Below are positions 5,998 through 14,528 of a DNA stretch of 29,662 nucleotides, piece by piece. Both the position numbers and the translations under genes were made by a program. The DNA is taken from contig URGS01000023.1 in NCBI GenBank assembly GCA_900547415.1, forward strand, positions 1-29,662, given 5' to 3'. Each line of letters starts with the position of its first letter. The first letter of the stretch is position 1. Source of the DNA: an uncultured Phascolarctobacterium sp. Lineage in GTDB: Bacteria > Bacillota > Negativicutes > Acidaminococcales > Acidaminococcaceae. A model generated the notes under the pieces. That model saw only the letters and a list, made by a program, of their open reading frames with translations. It was not told the origin of the DNA and searched no databases.

Positions 5998-7185
5998 ATG
6001 CAAACTCAAATTGAAAGATTACGTGCTTATGTTGATGAAAATAGAGAAAAAATGCTGGGCTTGTGGGAACAGCTTGTTAATATGCAGGGTGGCTCTCATG
6101 AGATTGACAATGTAAATAAGGTAATAGATTTTGTTAAAGAAACTCTGGAAGCAGAAGGAGTTGAGTGCAGAGTATTGGACAGCAGGGGCAGTACTAATGT
6201 TCTTGTCGCCGAAATTAATAGTAAGGCTCAGGGGAAGCCTGTATTAATGTGTGGTCACTGTGATACTGTATTTCCCGCAGGCAGCTATCCTGCAAATCCC
6301 TTCACCATAGATGAGGAGGGCTTTGCTCACGGACCTGGTGTGTTGGATATGAAAAACGGCATTGCTCAAATGTGCTTTATCCTTATCGCTTTAAAACAAA
6401 TGGGCTTTAAGGACAGACATGTTAAAGCTCTTATTGTTGGCGATGAAGAAAATGGTCACGTTAACGGTATTACTGGTGAATTGCTGCTGCAGGAGGGTAA
6501 GGGTGCTTTGTGCTGCTTTAATATGGAAAGCGGACGTATGGATAATTGCCTCACCGTAGGTCGTAAGGGTGGTATGGACTGCCATATTACTGTCCATGGC
6601 GTTGCTGCTCACGCCGGCAATGACTATTTGAAAGGCCGAAACGCTATTATAGAAATGTCCCACAAGCTGCCTTTGCTGCAGAATCTTAGCCTTTATGATG
6701 AAGGCCTTACGGTCAGCGTAGGCGTTGTTAAGGGTGGTATGGCTTCCAATGTTGTACCTGACTGCTGCTATGCTGAACTGGACATCCGCTATAAAAACCC
6801 CGCACATATGGAATATATTAAAGAGAAGATTAATGATGTATGTGCCAAAACCTATATTGAAGGAACCACTACTGAGGTGGAATTTATCAGCATTATGCCT
6901 GCCTTTGCTGAAACCGAGGCTAACTACAGGCTGCTGGACTATATTAACAGTGTAGCTGCAAAGTACGGCTATCCTGAGTTTGGCTCCATTTACGTTGGTG
7001 GTATGTCAGATGCTGCGTATTTTAGCACTCTGGGAATTCCTACAGTTTGTTCTATGGGAGCACAGGGAGCAGGTGCTCATACTAAGGAGGAGCACGCTTC
7101 TGTAGCAAGCTTCTTTGAGCGTTGGATAATTGCTATGTCCTGCATTATGGAAGCAGCAGCTTTTGAAGAAAATTATCAAAATTAG
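5998..7185 (+). CDS. M20 family metallopeptidase (carboxypeptidase G2/ArgE-like)
   Basis: A 395-residue zinc peptidase/deacylase. Metal and catalytic residues are all visible: GHCDTVFP (His87, Asp89), GPGVLDMKNG (Asp117), GDEENG (catalytic Glu150, ligand Glu151), FNMESGR (ligand Glu near 176), and a final GAHTKEEH histidine near 364. The dimerisation (lid) domain occupies about 185-290. The family removes C-terminal residues or acyl groups from peptides and N-acyl amino acids; overall layout is closest to glutamate carboxypeptidase types, but the substrate cannot be read from sequence. ATG 5998 follows GAGGAGG by 7 nt. The transporter follows after 16 nt, so uptake and hydrolysis are probably coupled. 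Confidence 0.9.
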   Translation: MQTQIERLRAYVDENREKMLGLWEQLVNMQGGSHEIDNVNKVIDFVKETLEAEGVECRVLDSRGSTNVLVAEINSKAQGKPVLMCGHCDTVFPAGSYPANPFTIDEEGFAHGPGVLDMKNGIAQMCFILIALKQMGFKDRHVKALIVGDEENGHVNGITGELLLQEGKGALCCFNMESGRMDNCLTVGRKGGMDCHITVHGVAAHAGNDYLKGRNAIIEMSHKLPLLQNLSLYDEGLTVSVGVVKGGMASNVVPDCCYAELDIRYKNPAHMEYIKEKINDVCAKTYIEGTTTEVEFISIMPAFAETEANYRLLDYINSVAAKYGYPEFGSIYVGGMSDAAYFSTLGIPTVCSMGAQGAGAHTKEEHASVASFFERWIIAMSCIMEAAAFEENYQN

Positions 7186-7201
7186 TTAGGAGATGCACTG
7201 C

Positions 7202-8605
7202 ATGATAAAAGAACAAGTAAAAACCTTTAAGGCACCTAATCCTATTATTATTTTAGTATGTGTTATTGCTTTTTGTGCCTTAGCTGGCTATATTATTCCT
7301 GCTGGTGTTTATGACCGTGTCAAAGACGTGCATACCGGAAGAATGGTTGTAGACCCTGCAACCTTCCACTATGTTGCTCAAAACCCCACAGGCTTTATGG
7401 ATTTCTTTACATCTATCAACAAGGGCTTTAAGGGTGGTATTACTATTATTGCCTTTTTGTTCATGGTAGGCGGCTCCCTGAATATCCTGGCTAAAACAGG
7501 TGCTATTGTAGCAGGTTTAAGCACTCTTGTTAAAAAGATGCGTAACAACAGCCTGCTGCTGATTCCTGTATTGATGACAACCTTGGCAACCTTTTCTACC
7601 TTGGCAGGCTGCAACGAAGAATATCTTGCCTTTACTCCTCTGGTAGTAAGTGTTTGTCTGGCACTGGGCTTTGACTCTCTCACTGCTCTTGGCATTTTGT
7701 TCTGCTCTGTCGCTGCAGGCTATGGTGCAGGCTGCACTCAGCCTTTTTCTGTAGGTGTTGCTCAGGGTATCGCAGGCGTACCTATTTTCTCTGGGCTGCC
7801 TTATCGTGTAGGTTTATTCTTTGTTTTGCTTATTATCAATATTGCTTTTGTAATGTATCATGCTCGCAAGGTTAAGAATAATCCTGAAAGCAGCCCTGTT
7901 TATGAAATTGATAAAGTCAAAACCCATGAGATTAATCTGGACGAGCATCCTGCTCTGACTGGTCGTCAGGCTATCTGTCTAGCACTGTTAGGACTGAACT
8001 TTGTTGGCATTATTGTGGGCGTGCTGAAATTTGATTTCTATATGAATGAGATTTCTGCTCTTTTCATTATTATGGGTATTCTCTCCGGTATTATTTGTCG
8101 TCTTTCTCCCAACGAGATTTGTGATGCTTTCCTCGATGGCTGCAAGGGTATGATGCTGCCCTGCTTAGCAGTGGCTATGTGTAAGGCAGCAACTATTTTG
8201 CTGGACAATGCTCGCGTAATGGATACTATTATTTACTATTTGGCTGGTATGCTGGACATTTTCCCGTCCTCCTTTATTGCCTTTGGTATGTTTATTATCC
8301 AGGACTGCTTTAATCTGCTTGTTCCCTCCAGCTCTGGTCAGGCTGCTATTTCTATGCCTATTATGGCACCTTTGGCTGATATTGTTGGCCTTACTCGCCA
8401 GACTGCTGTTTTTGCCTTTACTTTGGGTGATGCTTTTACCAACTGCATTACTCCTGCCTCCGGTGCGACTATGTCCTATTTGGCTATGGCAGGCGTTCCC
8501 TATAAAAAATGGCTGCGCTTTATACTGCCTTTAGTAGCCGTATGGTGGGTGGTAGCCTTCTGCTTCCTGACCTATGCAACTGCTATTAAGCTTGGTCCAG
8601 TATAA
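7202..8605 (+). CDS. YfcC/DcuC-family membrane transporter
   Basis: A 467-residue integral membrane protein with about a dozen hydrophobic segments; it opens with FKAPNPIIILVCVIAFCALAG and ends in a strongly hydrophobic helix. Motifs such as PAGVYDR near 35-45, GCNEEYLAF and the late NLLVPSSSGQAA match the YfcC/C4-dicarboxylate anaerobic carrier superfamily (which also contains AbgT-related and arginine/ornithine-type carriers). The start is ATG 7202, 9 nt after AGGAG; the upstream ATG 7193 touches the ribosome site. Paired with an M20 hydrolase, it likely imports a dipeptide or acyl-amino acid (inference). Its terminator is at 8628-8705. Confidence 0.88.
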   Translation: MIKEQVKTFKAPNPIIILVCVIAFCALAGYIIPAGVYDRVKDVHTGRMVVDPATFHYVAQNPTGFMDFFTSINKGFKGGITIIAFLFMVGGSLNILAKTGAIVAGLSTLVKKMRNNSLLLIPVLMTTLATFSTLAGCNEEYLAFTPLVVSVCLALGFDSLTALGILFCSVAAGYGAGCTQPFSVGVAQGIAGVPIFSGLPYRVGLFFVLLIINIAFVMYHARKVKNNPESSPVYEIDKVKTHEINLDEHPALTGRQAICLALLGLNFVGIIVGVLKFDFYMNEISALFIIMGILSGIICRLSPNEICDAFLDGCKGMMLPCLAVAMCKAATILLDNARVMDTIIYYLAGMLDIFPSSFIAFGMFIIQDCFNLLVPSSSGQAAISMPIMAPLADIVGLTRQTAVFAFTLGDAFTNCITPASGATMSYLAMAGVPYKKWLRFILPLVAVWWVVAFCFLTYATAIKLGPV

Positions 8606-8627
8606 AATATTAAATATCTGATGTAAT

Positions 8628-8705
8628 AAAAATCCAATGAGCCTTTTGGAAGTAATATTAAGGTTTAGTGCTTTAAGATTAGTTTCTAAAGGACATTGGA
8701 TTTTT
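8628..8705 (+). terminator. Terminator after the transporter
   Basis: AAAAATCCAATG (8628-8639) pairs perfectly with CATTGGATTTTT (8694-8705), with T-rich sequence following. The 54-nt loop contains a second, imperfect CCTTT/AAAGG pairing. Confidence 0.7.
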
Positions 8706-8809
8706 TGTTGGAATTTGTAAATCAATGGATAATATGCTGCTGCGTTTCCTGAAAACATAGCCTTAAAAGAAAGATGTTTGTTAGAGAATATTAGATAATT
8801 TTTCTGTTA

Positions 8810-8839
8810 TTCGACTTTTCTAAAGCTTTTTGGTATGAT
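8810..8839 (+). promoter_or_regulatory. Candidate promoter of the DEAD-box helicase
   Basis: TTCGAC (8810-8815), an 18-nt spacer and TATGAT (8834-8839); an overlapping TATAAT lies at 8839-8844. It would give a leader of about 115 nt. Confidence 0.4.
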
Positions 8840-8964
8840 ATAATCAATAAATGTGCTTATTTGTTATGTTGAAGGTCAAATGCACCACGATGATGTCACT
8901 TTCAGTGTATTAAGTAGAAAATAATTTAATTGTAATATGATTTTACAGGAAAAGAGGGAAGAAT

Positions 8965-10224
8965 ATGGAAAATGGATTTATCGCCTTAAAGGTGTGTGCT
9001 CATACTGTTGAAAATCTTAATAAGATGGGTATTAAAAAGCCTATGCCCGTTCAGGAGCAGGCTATTCCTGCGCTGTTTGCAGGTCGCGACGTAATTGCTA
9101 GAGCCCAGACCGGTACTGGTAAAACCCTGGCATTTTTAGTGCCTTTGGCAGAGAAGATTGACCCGTCTAAGCCTTATGCTCAGGCACTTGTTATTACTCC
9201 GACTCGTGAGCTGGCTCAGCAGATTTATGTGGAGCTGAAGAAGATTCTTGGCGACAGTGAAATCAAGGCTTTGGCTGTTACAGGTGGACGTGATTTTGAG
9301 AACCAAAAGTCTAAGCTGGAGGGCAAAAGCCATGTGCTTATTGGCACTCCGGGACGCCTTCTGGACCATATCCGCAAGGGCAACACTGATTTGGGCGGCG
9401 TAAAATATCTGGTTCTGGACGAGGTTGACGAAATGCTGCAGCAGGGCTTTATGGATGAGGCTCTTGATTTAATTGCCATGACTGCTCCGGAGCACCAGAC
9501 TATGCTGTGCTCCGCAACTTTGAATGAAGAGGTGCGCAAGCTTGGTAAAAAGCTGACTAAAAACAGTGCTCTGATTGATATTAACCCTGATAAGGCTACT
9601 GTAGATAAGATTAAGCAAATTTGCCTGAAAACTACTGAAGAGTATAAAAATAGAGCTGTTGCCAGCCTGATTGATCGTCTTAACCCTTATCTTATGATTG
9701 TGTTCTGCATGAGCAAGGAGCGTACTAAGGAGTTAGGCGATTGGTTGGGAATGAAGGGCTATAATGTTGATGTTCTTCATGGTGAAATGTCTCCTGCTAA
9801 GCGCAAGACCGTTATGAAGGCTTTCCGCGATGCTAAAATCCAAATTCTTGTTGCCAGTGATTTGGCTGCTCGTGGTTTGGATGTTGAAGGCGTAACCCAT
9901 GTAGTTAACTATGATATTCCCCACGACGTTGATTGGTACGTACACCGTATTGGCCGTACAGGTCGTGCAGGCAAGGACGGTATGGCTATTACCCTATATA
10001 CTGCAGAGGAAGTAAAATGGCTGCGTAACATCGAAATTAAGCTTGATGTGCTGATGGAGCGTCAAAATCTAGAGGGTGATACTGTTGCTCGCCGCATTAA
10101 GACTGCTCAGCCTAAAAAGAAAAAGGCTGATGCTCCTAAGCGTGGACGCAATGCAGTTGCCAATAAGCGCAAGGCTCCTAAAACAGGCAGTAACCGTCGT
10201 CAGGGACCTAAAAAAGAGAAATAA
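8965..10224 (+). CDS. DEAD-box ATP-dependent RNA helicase
   Basis: A 419-residue helicase with all core motifs: Q motif (Gln30), motif I AQTGTGKT (47-54), Ia PTREL, Ib TPGRLL, motif II DEVD (152-155; Val replaces Ala), motif III SAT, motif V ARGLDVEG and motif VI HRIGRTGR. The tail from about 375 is Lys/Arg-rich and lacks an RBD, so it probably serves as a generic RNA-binding extension. It unwinds RNA in ribosome assembly or mRNA decay, often with cold induction; the exact subtype (CshA, CshB, RhlE) is not certain. ATG 8965 follows AGAGGGAAG. It is a single-gene transcript with its own terminator-like hairpin. Confidence 0.94.
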   Translation: MENGFIALKVCAHTVENLNKMGIKKPMPVQEQAIPALFAGRDVIARAQTGTGKTLAFLVPLAEKIDPSKPYAQALVITPTRELAQQIYVELKKILGDSEIKALAVTGGRDFENQKSKLEGKSHVLIGTPGRLLDHIRKGNTDLGGVKYLVLDEVDEMLQQGFMDEALDLIAMTAPEHQTMLCSATLNEEVRKLGKKLTKNSALIDINPDKATVDKIKQICLKTTEEYKNRAVASLIDRLNPYLMIVFCMSKERTKELGDWLGMKGYNVDVLHGEMSPAKRKTVMKAFRDAKIQILVASDLAARGLDVEGVTHVVNYDIPHDVDWYVHRIGRTGRAGKDGMAITLYTAEEVKWLRNIEIKLDVLMERQNLEGDTVARRIKTAQPKKKKADAPKRGRNAVANKRKAPKTGSNRRQGPKKEK

Positions 10225-10245
10225 AATGTTCATCGCCTAAGCATA

Positions 10246-10296
10246 AAAACTAAAAGGGCTGCTGTTACTTAATTGTAACGGCAGCCTTAAGTTTTA
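10246..10296 (+). terminator. Hairpin after the helicase gene
   Basis: A 12-bp stem GGCTGCTGTTAC/GTAACGGCAGCC (one T-G pair) with an outer AAAACT/AGTTTT extension. The T-run is short, so termination strength is uncertain. Confidence 0.6.
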
Positions 10297-10565
10297 GGGC
10301 ATAATGGGAATAAAGATGAAGAAAAAAGGACTATACTTTCGTAAACTATTGTGTTGGAACCATAAATCTCCAAATCCACTTTAATCATATGGTAATTTGT
10401 TTTAGTTATCAAACTATTAGAGATATTGCCTAGCGAATTAAGGGGAATTATATCTTACTATATAAGATAGGTTAGGACAGAGCTCGTTTTCAATAGATAA
10501 ACACGAGAAATCATAATAAGTATATTGGTGAAACTTGCAATCTTTTAATATATATATGGACAAGC

Positions 10566-10605
10566 AAAAAGGCTAGGGGTTGAGCAATACTCAATCTCTA
10601 GCCTT
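10566..10605 (-). terminator. Terminator of the hydrogenase operon
   Basis: A 16-position stem (10569-10584 with 10590-10605, two imperfect pairs) with a short loop. On the minus strand it is followed by a TTTTT run, 60 nt after the hydrogenase stop codon. Confidence 0.8.
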
Positions 10606-10665
10606 GCTGTGGTTTATGGGAATATTTTTGTTACAGTCTCTTGTGCTTTTAAATTTACATATAAT

Positions 10666-12390
10666 TTATAAATAGTTCTTTTCTTTTACATGGTTGGAGT
10701 GGAGCAGGAATTCTGCCTTCTCACTAAGGGGCTTGCCCAGGAATTCAGCATAGAGACGCTGTACATCTGGGTGATTATGGGACTGACGGAGCGGACGCTT
10801 TTCGTCCAGACCATACAGCTTTTCGCCACGACTGCAAGCCAGCTCCTGACCGTCATGAATAGGCTGACCGCCGCCGCCAACGCAGCCGCCGGGACAGGCC
10901 ATAACCTCTACGAAGTCATAATGTACCTTGCCGGCACGAATATCCTCCATAAGATTACGGGCGCTGCCTAAACCGCTTACGGTACAGGTACGGAGAGTAG
11001 TTTCGCCTAATTGGAATTCCTTGACCTTGCGTCCTGCTTCTCCGCGAACATCAACAAAGGCGTCTGCTGGAGCTTCGCTGCCCATAAGGTTAAAGTAGGC
11101 AGTACGGAGCGCCGCTTCCATAACACCGCCGGTTACGCCAAAGATTACGCCAGCGCCAGTGCTGTCGCCTAAGGGGTTATCAAAGGGCATTTCCTGAAGT
11201 GTCATAGGATTGATATGCTCTGCACGAAGCAGGCGGATGAACTCACGAGTGGTGAGAACAATATCAATATCAGGCTTGCCGGAGCTGCGCATGGAGAAGA
11301 GGGCAGCCTCACGCTTTTTAGATACGCAGGGCATAATGGAAATAGAGCAGATATCCTTAGGCTGCAGACCCTTTTGCTGTGCAAAATAGGTCTTGATTAA
11401 AGCACCAAAAATTTGCTGCGGAGACTTTGTTGTGGACAGGTTGGGAAGGTAAGCGGGATATTTTTTGCTCAGATAGCTTACCCAACCAGGGCAGCAGGAG
11501 GTGAACATAGGCCACTTATGCTCGTCGGCCTTGCCCAGACGCTCTAAAAGCTCATTTGCTTCCTCCCAAATGGTTACGTCAGCTGCGTAGCTGGTATCAA
11601 AAACATAATCAAAGCCAACACGCTTTAAAGCAGCTACCATCAGTCCTTCAGTAGCTTTTTCCTCAGGAATATTGAAGGCTTCAGCCCAGGCAGTACGTAC
11701 TGCAGGCGCAACCTGTACCACGGTTACCTTGTTGGGGTCAGCCAAAACGTCAAATACCTTGGGAACATCATTGCGCTCCTTCAGTGCGCCAACGGGGCAG
11801 TGGGTAATGCATTGTCCACACAGGCTGCAGTCAGATGCCTCAATAGTAATGTTGCCTGCTACGTCAACAGTGGTGCGGGAGCCAGTGTTTTGCACGTCCC
11901 AGATATGCAGGGCCTGCACCTTGTCGCAGATATTTACGCAGCGCATGCACTTGATGCATTTTTTGGAATCGCGGATCAGGGGGAAGTCGTGATTCCAGGG
12001 AGTATCTACTACCTCGCGCTCATAGGGAATTTCGTAAATACCAAGGTCATTTGCCAAGGTCTGCAGGCTGCAGTTGCCGCTGCGTACACAGGTTGCACAC
12101 AGGCAGTCGTGCTGGGATAAAATCAGCTCTACATTAGTACGGCGGATAGTACGTGCTTTGGGGGAATTGGTGAAAACCACCATGCCTTCTTGAACAGGGG
12201 TACAGCAGGATGTAACAACCTTTTCTTCGCCCTGGATTTCTACAACACATACCTTGCAGGCGTTGATTTCATTAATGCCCTTTAAATAGCAGAGACGGGG
12301 GATTTCGATACCGGTAGAAGCAGCAGCCTCCATAATAGTAGTTTTTTCAGGAACGGTGACCTTGCGGCCATCAATTGTTAAGCTTACCAT
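10666..12390 (-). CDS. [FeFe] hydrogenase, CpI-like modular type
   Basis: A 574-residue hydrogenase that interconverts protons and H2. Domains in order: a [2Fe-2S] ferredoxin domain (Cys34, 45, 48, 62); a His-Cys [4Fe-4S] site (His94, Cys98, 101, 107); two [4Fe-4S] clusters (Cys145/148/151/155 and 188/191/194/198); and the H domain with TSCCPGW (Cys299/300), MPCVSKK (Cys355) and ACPGGCVGGGGQP (Cys499, 503). Length and H-cluster cysteine numbering are the same as I recall for Clostridium pasteurianum CpI, so all catalytic and proton-transfer residues are present. It overlaps the upstream flavoprotein gene by 7 nt and has AAAGGAGG 12 nt before its ATG. The maturases HydEFG are not in the window. 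The GltD-type partner resembles the 'glutamate synthase-linked' A2 class of HydDB. Confidence 0.95.
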   Translation of the reverse strand: MVSLTIDGRKVTVPEKTTIMEAAASTGIEIPRLCYLKGINEINACKVCVVEIQGEEKVVTSCCTPVQEGMVVFTNSPKARTIRRTNVELILSQHDCLCATCVRSGNCSLQTLANDLGIYEIPYEREVVDTPWNHDFPLIRDSKKCIKCMRCVNICDKVQALHIWDVQNTGSRTTVDVAGNITIEASDCSLCGQCITHCPVGALKERNDVPKVFDVLADPNKVTVVQVAPAVRTAWAEAFNIPEEKATEGLMVAALKRVGFDYVFDTSYAADVTIWEEANELLERLGKADEHKWPMFTSCCPGWVSYLSKKYPAYLPNLSTTKSPQQIFGALIKTYFAQQKGLQPKDICSISIMPCVSKKREAALFSMRSSGKPDIDIVLTTREFIRLLRAEHINPMTLQEMPFDNPLGDSTGAGVIFGVTGGVMEAALRTAYFNLMGSEAPADAFVDVRGEAGRKVKEFQLGETTLRTCTVSGLGSARNLMEDIRAGKVHYDFVEVMACPGGCVGGGGQPIHDGQELACSRGEKLYGLDEKRPLRQSHNHPDVQRLYAEFLGKPLSEKAEFLLHSNHVKEKNYL

Positions 12391-14234
12391 CTTAAGGTTC
12401 TGCCTCCTTTCAATGCACTAAAGCCGAAGCGGTCACAACGCAGGCAGCGTCCAGCCTCCTGGCAGGCCTCCTGCTTAGTCATGCCGAGTTCGATAGGTTC
12501 AAAGTTATGCTTGCGTTCGCCTGCCTCTGTAAGGGTAAGCTGAATACGTCCGCAAGGCTTTTTATCTTCAAAGGAGGGCTCGGGAATTTCCACATCGCAG
12601 GAAATTTTATGCTCGTAGCCCAGATATTCATCAATATTAGCTGCTGCAACCTTGCCTGCCGCAATAGCACGAATAACAGTTGCAGGACCGGTTACGCAGT
12701 CACCGCCGGCAAATACACCCTCGTTGTTAGCAAGCTCGCTGCTGCTAAGTGCGGAGATAGTACCACGTTTAATCTTGATGCCAGCTTCTTCGAAGGGACG
12801 CAGCTCAATGCCTTGACCAATAGCAACGACGATGATGTCGCAGGGAATACGCTCCAGCTCAACATCGGCGTGGATTGGACGGGCACGTCCCCAGGCATCA
12901 ATAGGTCCAATGATTTGGGGCTCAACCCAAAGAGCAGCCACATTGCCGTTTTCATCGGCCTCAATTCTATGAGGAGCCTTCAGGCCATAAAGTTCAGCAC
13001 CCTCCGCAATTGCACCTTCGATTTCTTCAGGAAGAGCTGTCATGTCCTCCTGACGACGGCGATAAGCAATATATACCTTCTTGGCACCTAAGCGGATGGA
13101 GCTGCGGGTGCAGTCCATAGCAACGTTGCCGCCGCCAATGACAACAACGGTTTTATCCTTAAAGTCAGGCATTTTGTCTTCGCCAATGCTGCGGAGCATT
13201 TCTACGGCAGACATTACGCCATGGGAGTCCTCGCCTTCAATACCGATTTTTTTGTCAGTATGAGCACCGATGGCAATATAGACAGCGTCAAATTCTTCGC
13301 GGAGCTTCTCGAAGGAAATATCATCAGGACCATTGCCAACCTTGCAGTTCAGCTTAACCTCCACGCCGGTGGATAAAATTGCGTCAATATCCTCCTGCAG
13401 TCGTTCGCGGGGGAAACGGTAGCTGGGAATGCCATAACGGAGCATACCGCCCAGCTTGCTCTTTTCTTCAAAGACAACTGCGTGGTGACCCATGAGCTCC
13501 AAATAATATGCTGCAGACAGACCACTGGGGCCGCCGCCGATAATAGCTACACGCTTGCCTGTAGCTTCAGCCTTTTCAGGTACAGGAACAGTATTGCTGG
13601 GAGCGTTGTCAACAGCCATACGCTTCAGACCGCGAATATTGATAGCAGTATCAATCATATTGCGGCGGCAGCGTGCTTCACAGGGATGCTCACAGATAAG
13701 ACCGCAGGCAGTGGGGAAGGGATTATCCTTACGGATAAGTTTTACAGCGTCAGCATAGCGGCCTGCACCTACTAAAGCAATATAACCGGGAATATCAACC
13801 TGTGCCGGGCAAAGTGCTACGCAGGGAATAGAGTGGTGCACGTGAACGGAGCATTTACCTTTTTTGATATGGTTCATGTAGTCCTCATAGCAGCCTTCAA
13901 CGCCTGCCAAAACCATTTTAGCAGCCTCAGTACCGATTGCACAGTCAGCACTGTTGGCAATGCTGCGAGCGGTTTCTTCAATAAGGTCCAGGGTTTTCAT
14001 GGTTGCACGACCATCGAGGACGTCCTCCATCAGCTTTTGCAGCTGTGCCAGACCTACACGACAGGGTACACATTTACCACAGGTTTGAGCATGGCAAACC
14101 TTTAAAAAGGAAAGCTGCAGGTCTACAGGGCAGAGACCGGGCGGACTGGCAATAATATGTCGTTCCAGGTCCTTGTATAAGCGTTCTACCGTCAGTTGAG
14201 CCTGATCAGGTGTTTCAATTCTTAAACGACTCAT
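12384..14234 (-). CDS. NuoF C-terminal / GltD-like flavoprotein, hydrogenase partner
   Basis: A 616-residue iron-sulfur flavoprotein. Residues about 35-125 match only the C-terminal [4Fe-4S] domain of NuoF/HydB (CGKCVPC, Cys52/55/58 plus Cys98); the NADH- and FMN-binding part of NuoF is absent. Residues about 130-210 form the cysteine-rich N-domain of the glutamate synthase small subunit (Cys138, 142, 177, 181, 185, 189). The FAD site GGGPSG is near 233, and the NAD(P)H site GGGNVAMD near 367-374 is followed by YRRR, which suggests NADPH preference. A C-terminal CLRCDR ends the chain. ATG 14234 follows GGAGGAG. It probably passes electrons between NAD(P)H and the hydrogenase (inference). No GltB large subunit is nearby, so glutamate synthesis is not implied. 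Confidence 0.88.
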   Translation of the reverse strand: MSRLRIETPDQAQLTVERLYKDLERHIIASPPGLCPVDLQLSFLKVCHAQTCGKCVPCRVGLAQLQKLMEDVLDGRATMKTLDLIEETARSIANSADCAIGTEAAKMVLAGVEGCYEDYMNHIKKGKCSVHVHHSIPCVALCPAQVDIPGYIALVGAGRYADAVKLIRKDNPFPTACGLICEHPCEARCRRNMIDTAINIRGLKRMAVDNAPSNTVPVPEKAEATGKRVAIIGGGPSGLSAAYYLELMGHHAVVFEEKSKLGGMLRYGIPSYRFPRERLQEDIDAILSTGVEVKLNCKVGNGPDDISFEKLREEFDAVYIAIGAHTDKKIGIEGEDSHGVMSAVEMLRSIGEDKMPDFKDKTVVVIGGGNVAMDCTRSSIRLGAKKVYIAYRRRQEDMTALPEEIEGAIAEGAELYGLKAPHRIEADENGNVAALWVEPQIIGPIDAWGRARPIHADVELERIPCDIIVVAIGQGIELRPFEEAGIKIKRGTISALSSSELANNEGVFAGGDCVTGPATVIRAIAAGKVAAANIDEYLGYEHKISCDVEIPEPSFEDKKPCGRIQLTLTEAGERKHNFEPIELGMTKQEACQEAGRCLRCDRFGFSALKGGRTLRW

Positions 14235-14293
14235 ATTTCTCCTCCAAATTTACATAATAGCAGTCTTAATTCATTACTATGTTGACTTTCTTG

Positions 14294-14323
14294 TACACAA
14301 TAACATAATAAGTATACACAATA
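14294..14323 (-). promoter_or_regulatory. Tandem repeat, candidate operator of the hydrogenase operon
   Basis: TACACAATA occurs twice, at 14294-14302 and 14315-14323, exactly 21 nt apart, so both copies face the same side of the helix. The second copy touches the -10 box of the hydrogenase promoter, and the pair spans the start site. An overlapping GTATA-N8-TATAC (14312-14329) is also present. It does not match the Rex consensus well. Confidence 0.4.
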
Positions 14324-14351
14324 TTATACAAAAAAGCTGAAGGCTTTTCAA
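14323..14351 (-). promoter_or_regulatory. Promoter of the hydrogenase operon
   Basis: On the minus strand: TTGAAA (14351-14346), 17-nt spacer, TATAAT (14328-14323). The leader to ATG 14234 would be about 80 nt. Confidence 0.65.
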
Positions 14352-14528
14352 CTTTTCATACCACTAAATATTAGCGAAAGAAAGAAAAAAATCCTGCTAA
14401 AAATCTGAACTATGTTTAATTTATTATTAAATACTCAGTGAAAAACTTCAAGCCGCTTTTATAAAGGTCGCCTACGTGTTATACTATAATGATAAAACAC
14501 TACACCTTCTACAGTAGGGAGGAGCCTT

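Larger units (their letters stand above)
8606..8964. other. Intergenic region before the helicase
   Basis: This 359-nt region holds the terminator of the transporter (8628-8705) and a candidate promoter for the helicase (8810-8839). I see nothing else in it. Confidence 0.5.
10225..10665. other. Intergenic region between convergent genes
   Basis: This 441-nt AT-rich region lies between convergent genes. Apart from the two terminator hairpins at its ends (10246-10296 and 10566-10605) and a weak TATCTTA/TAAGATA inverted repeat near 10450, I see no gene, promoter or repeat. Confidence 0.5.

Noticed and set aside
12384..14234. Glutamate synthase small subunit (gltD)
   Set aside because: The N-terminal NuoF-type cluster domain, the coupling to a hydrogenase gene and the lack of gltB argue against a role in glutamate synthesis.
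14291..14330. Rex-binding site
   Set aside because: The sequence shows TTGT/ACAA ends but not the TTGTGAA/TTAACAA half-site pattern with correct spacing.
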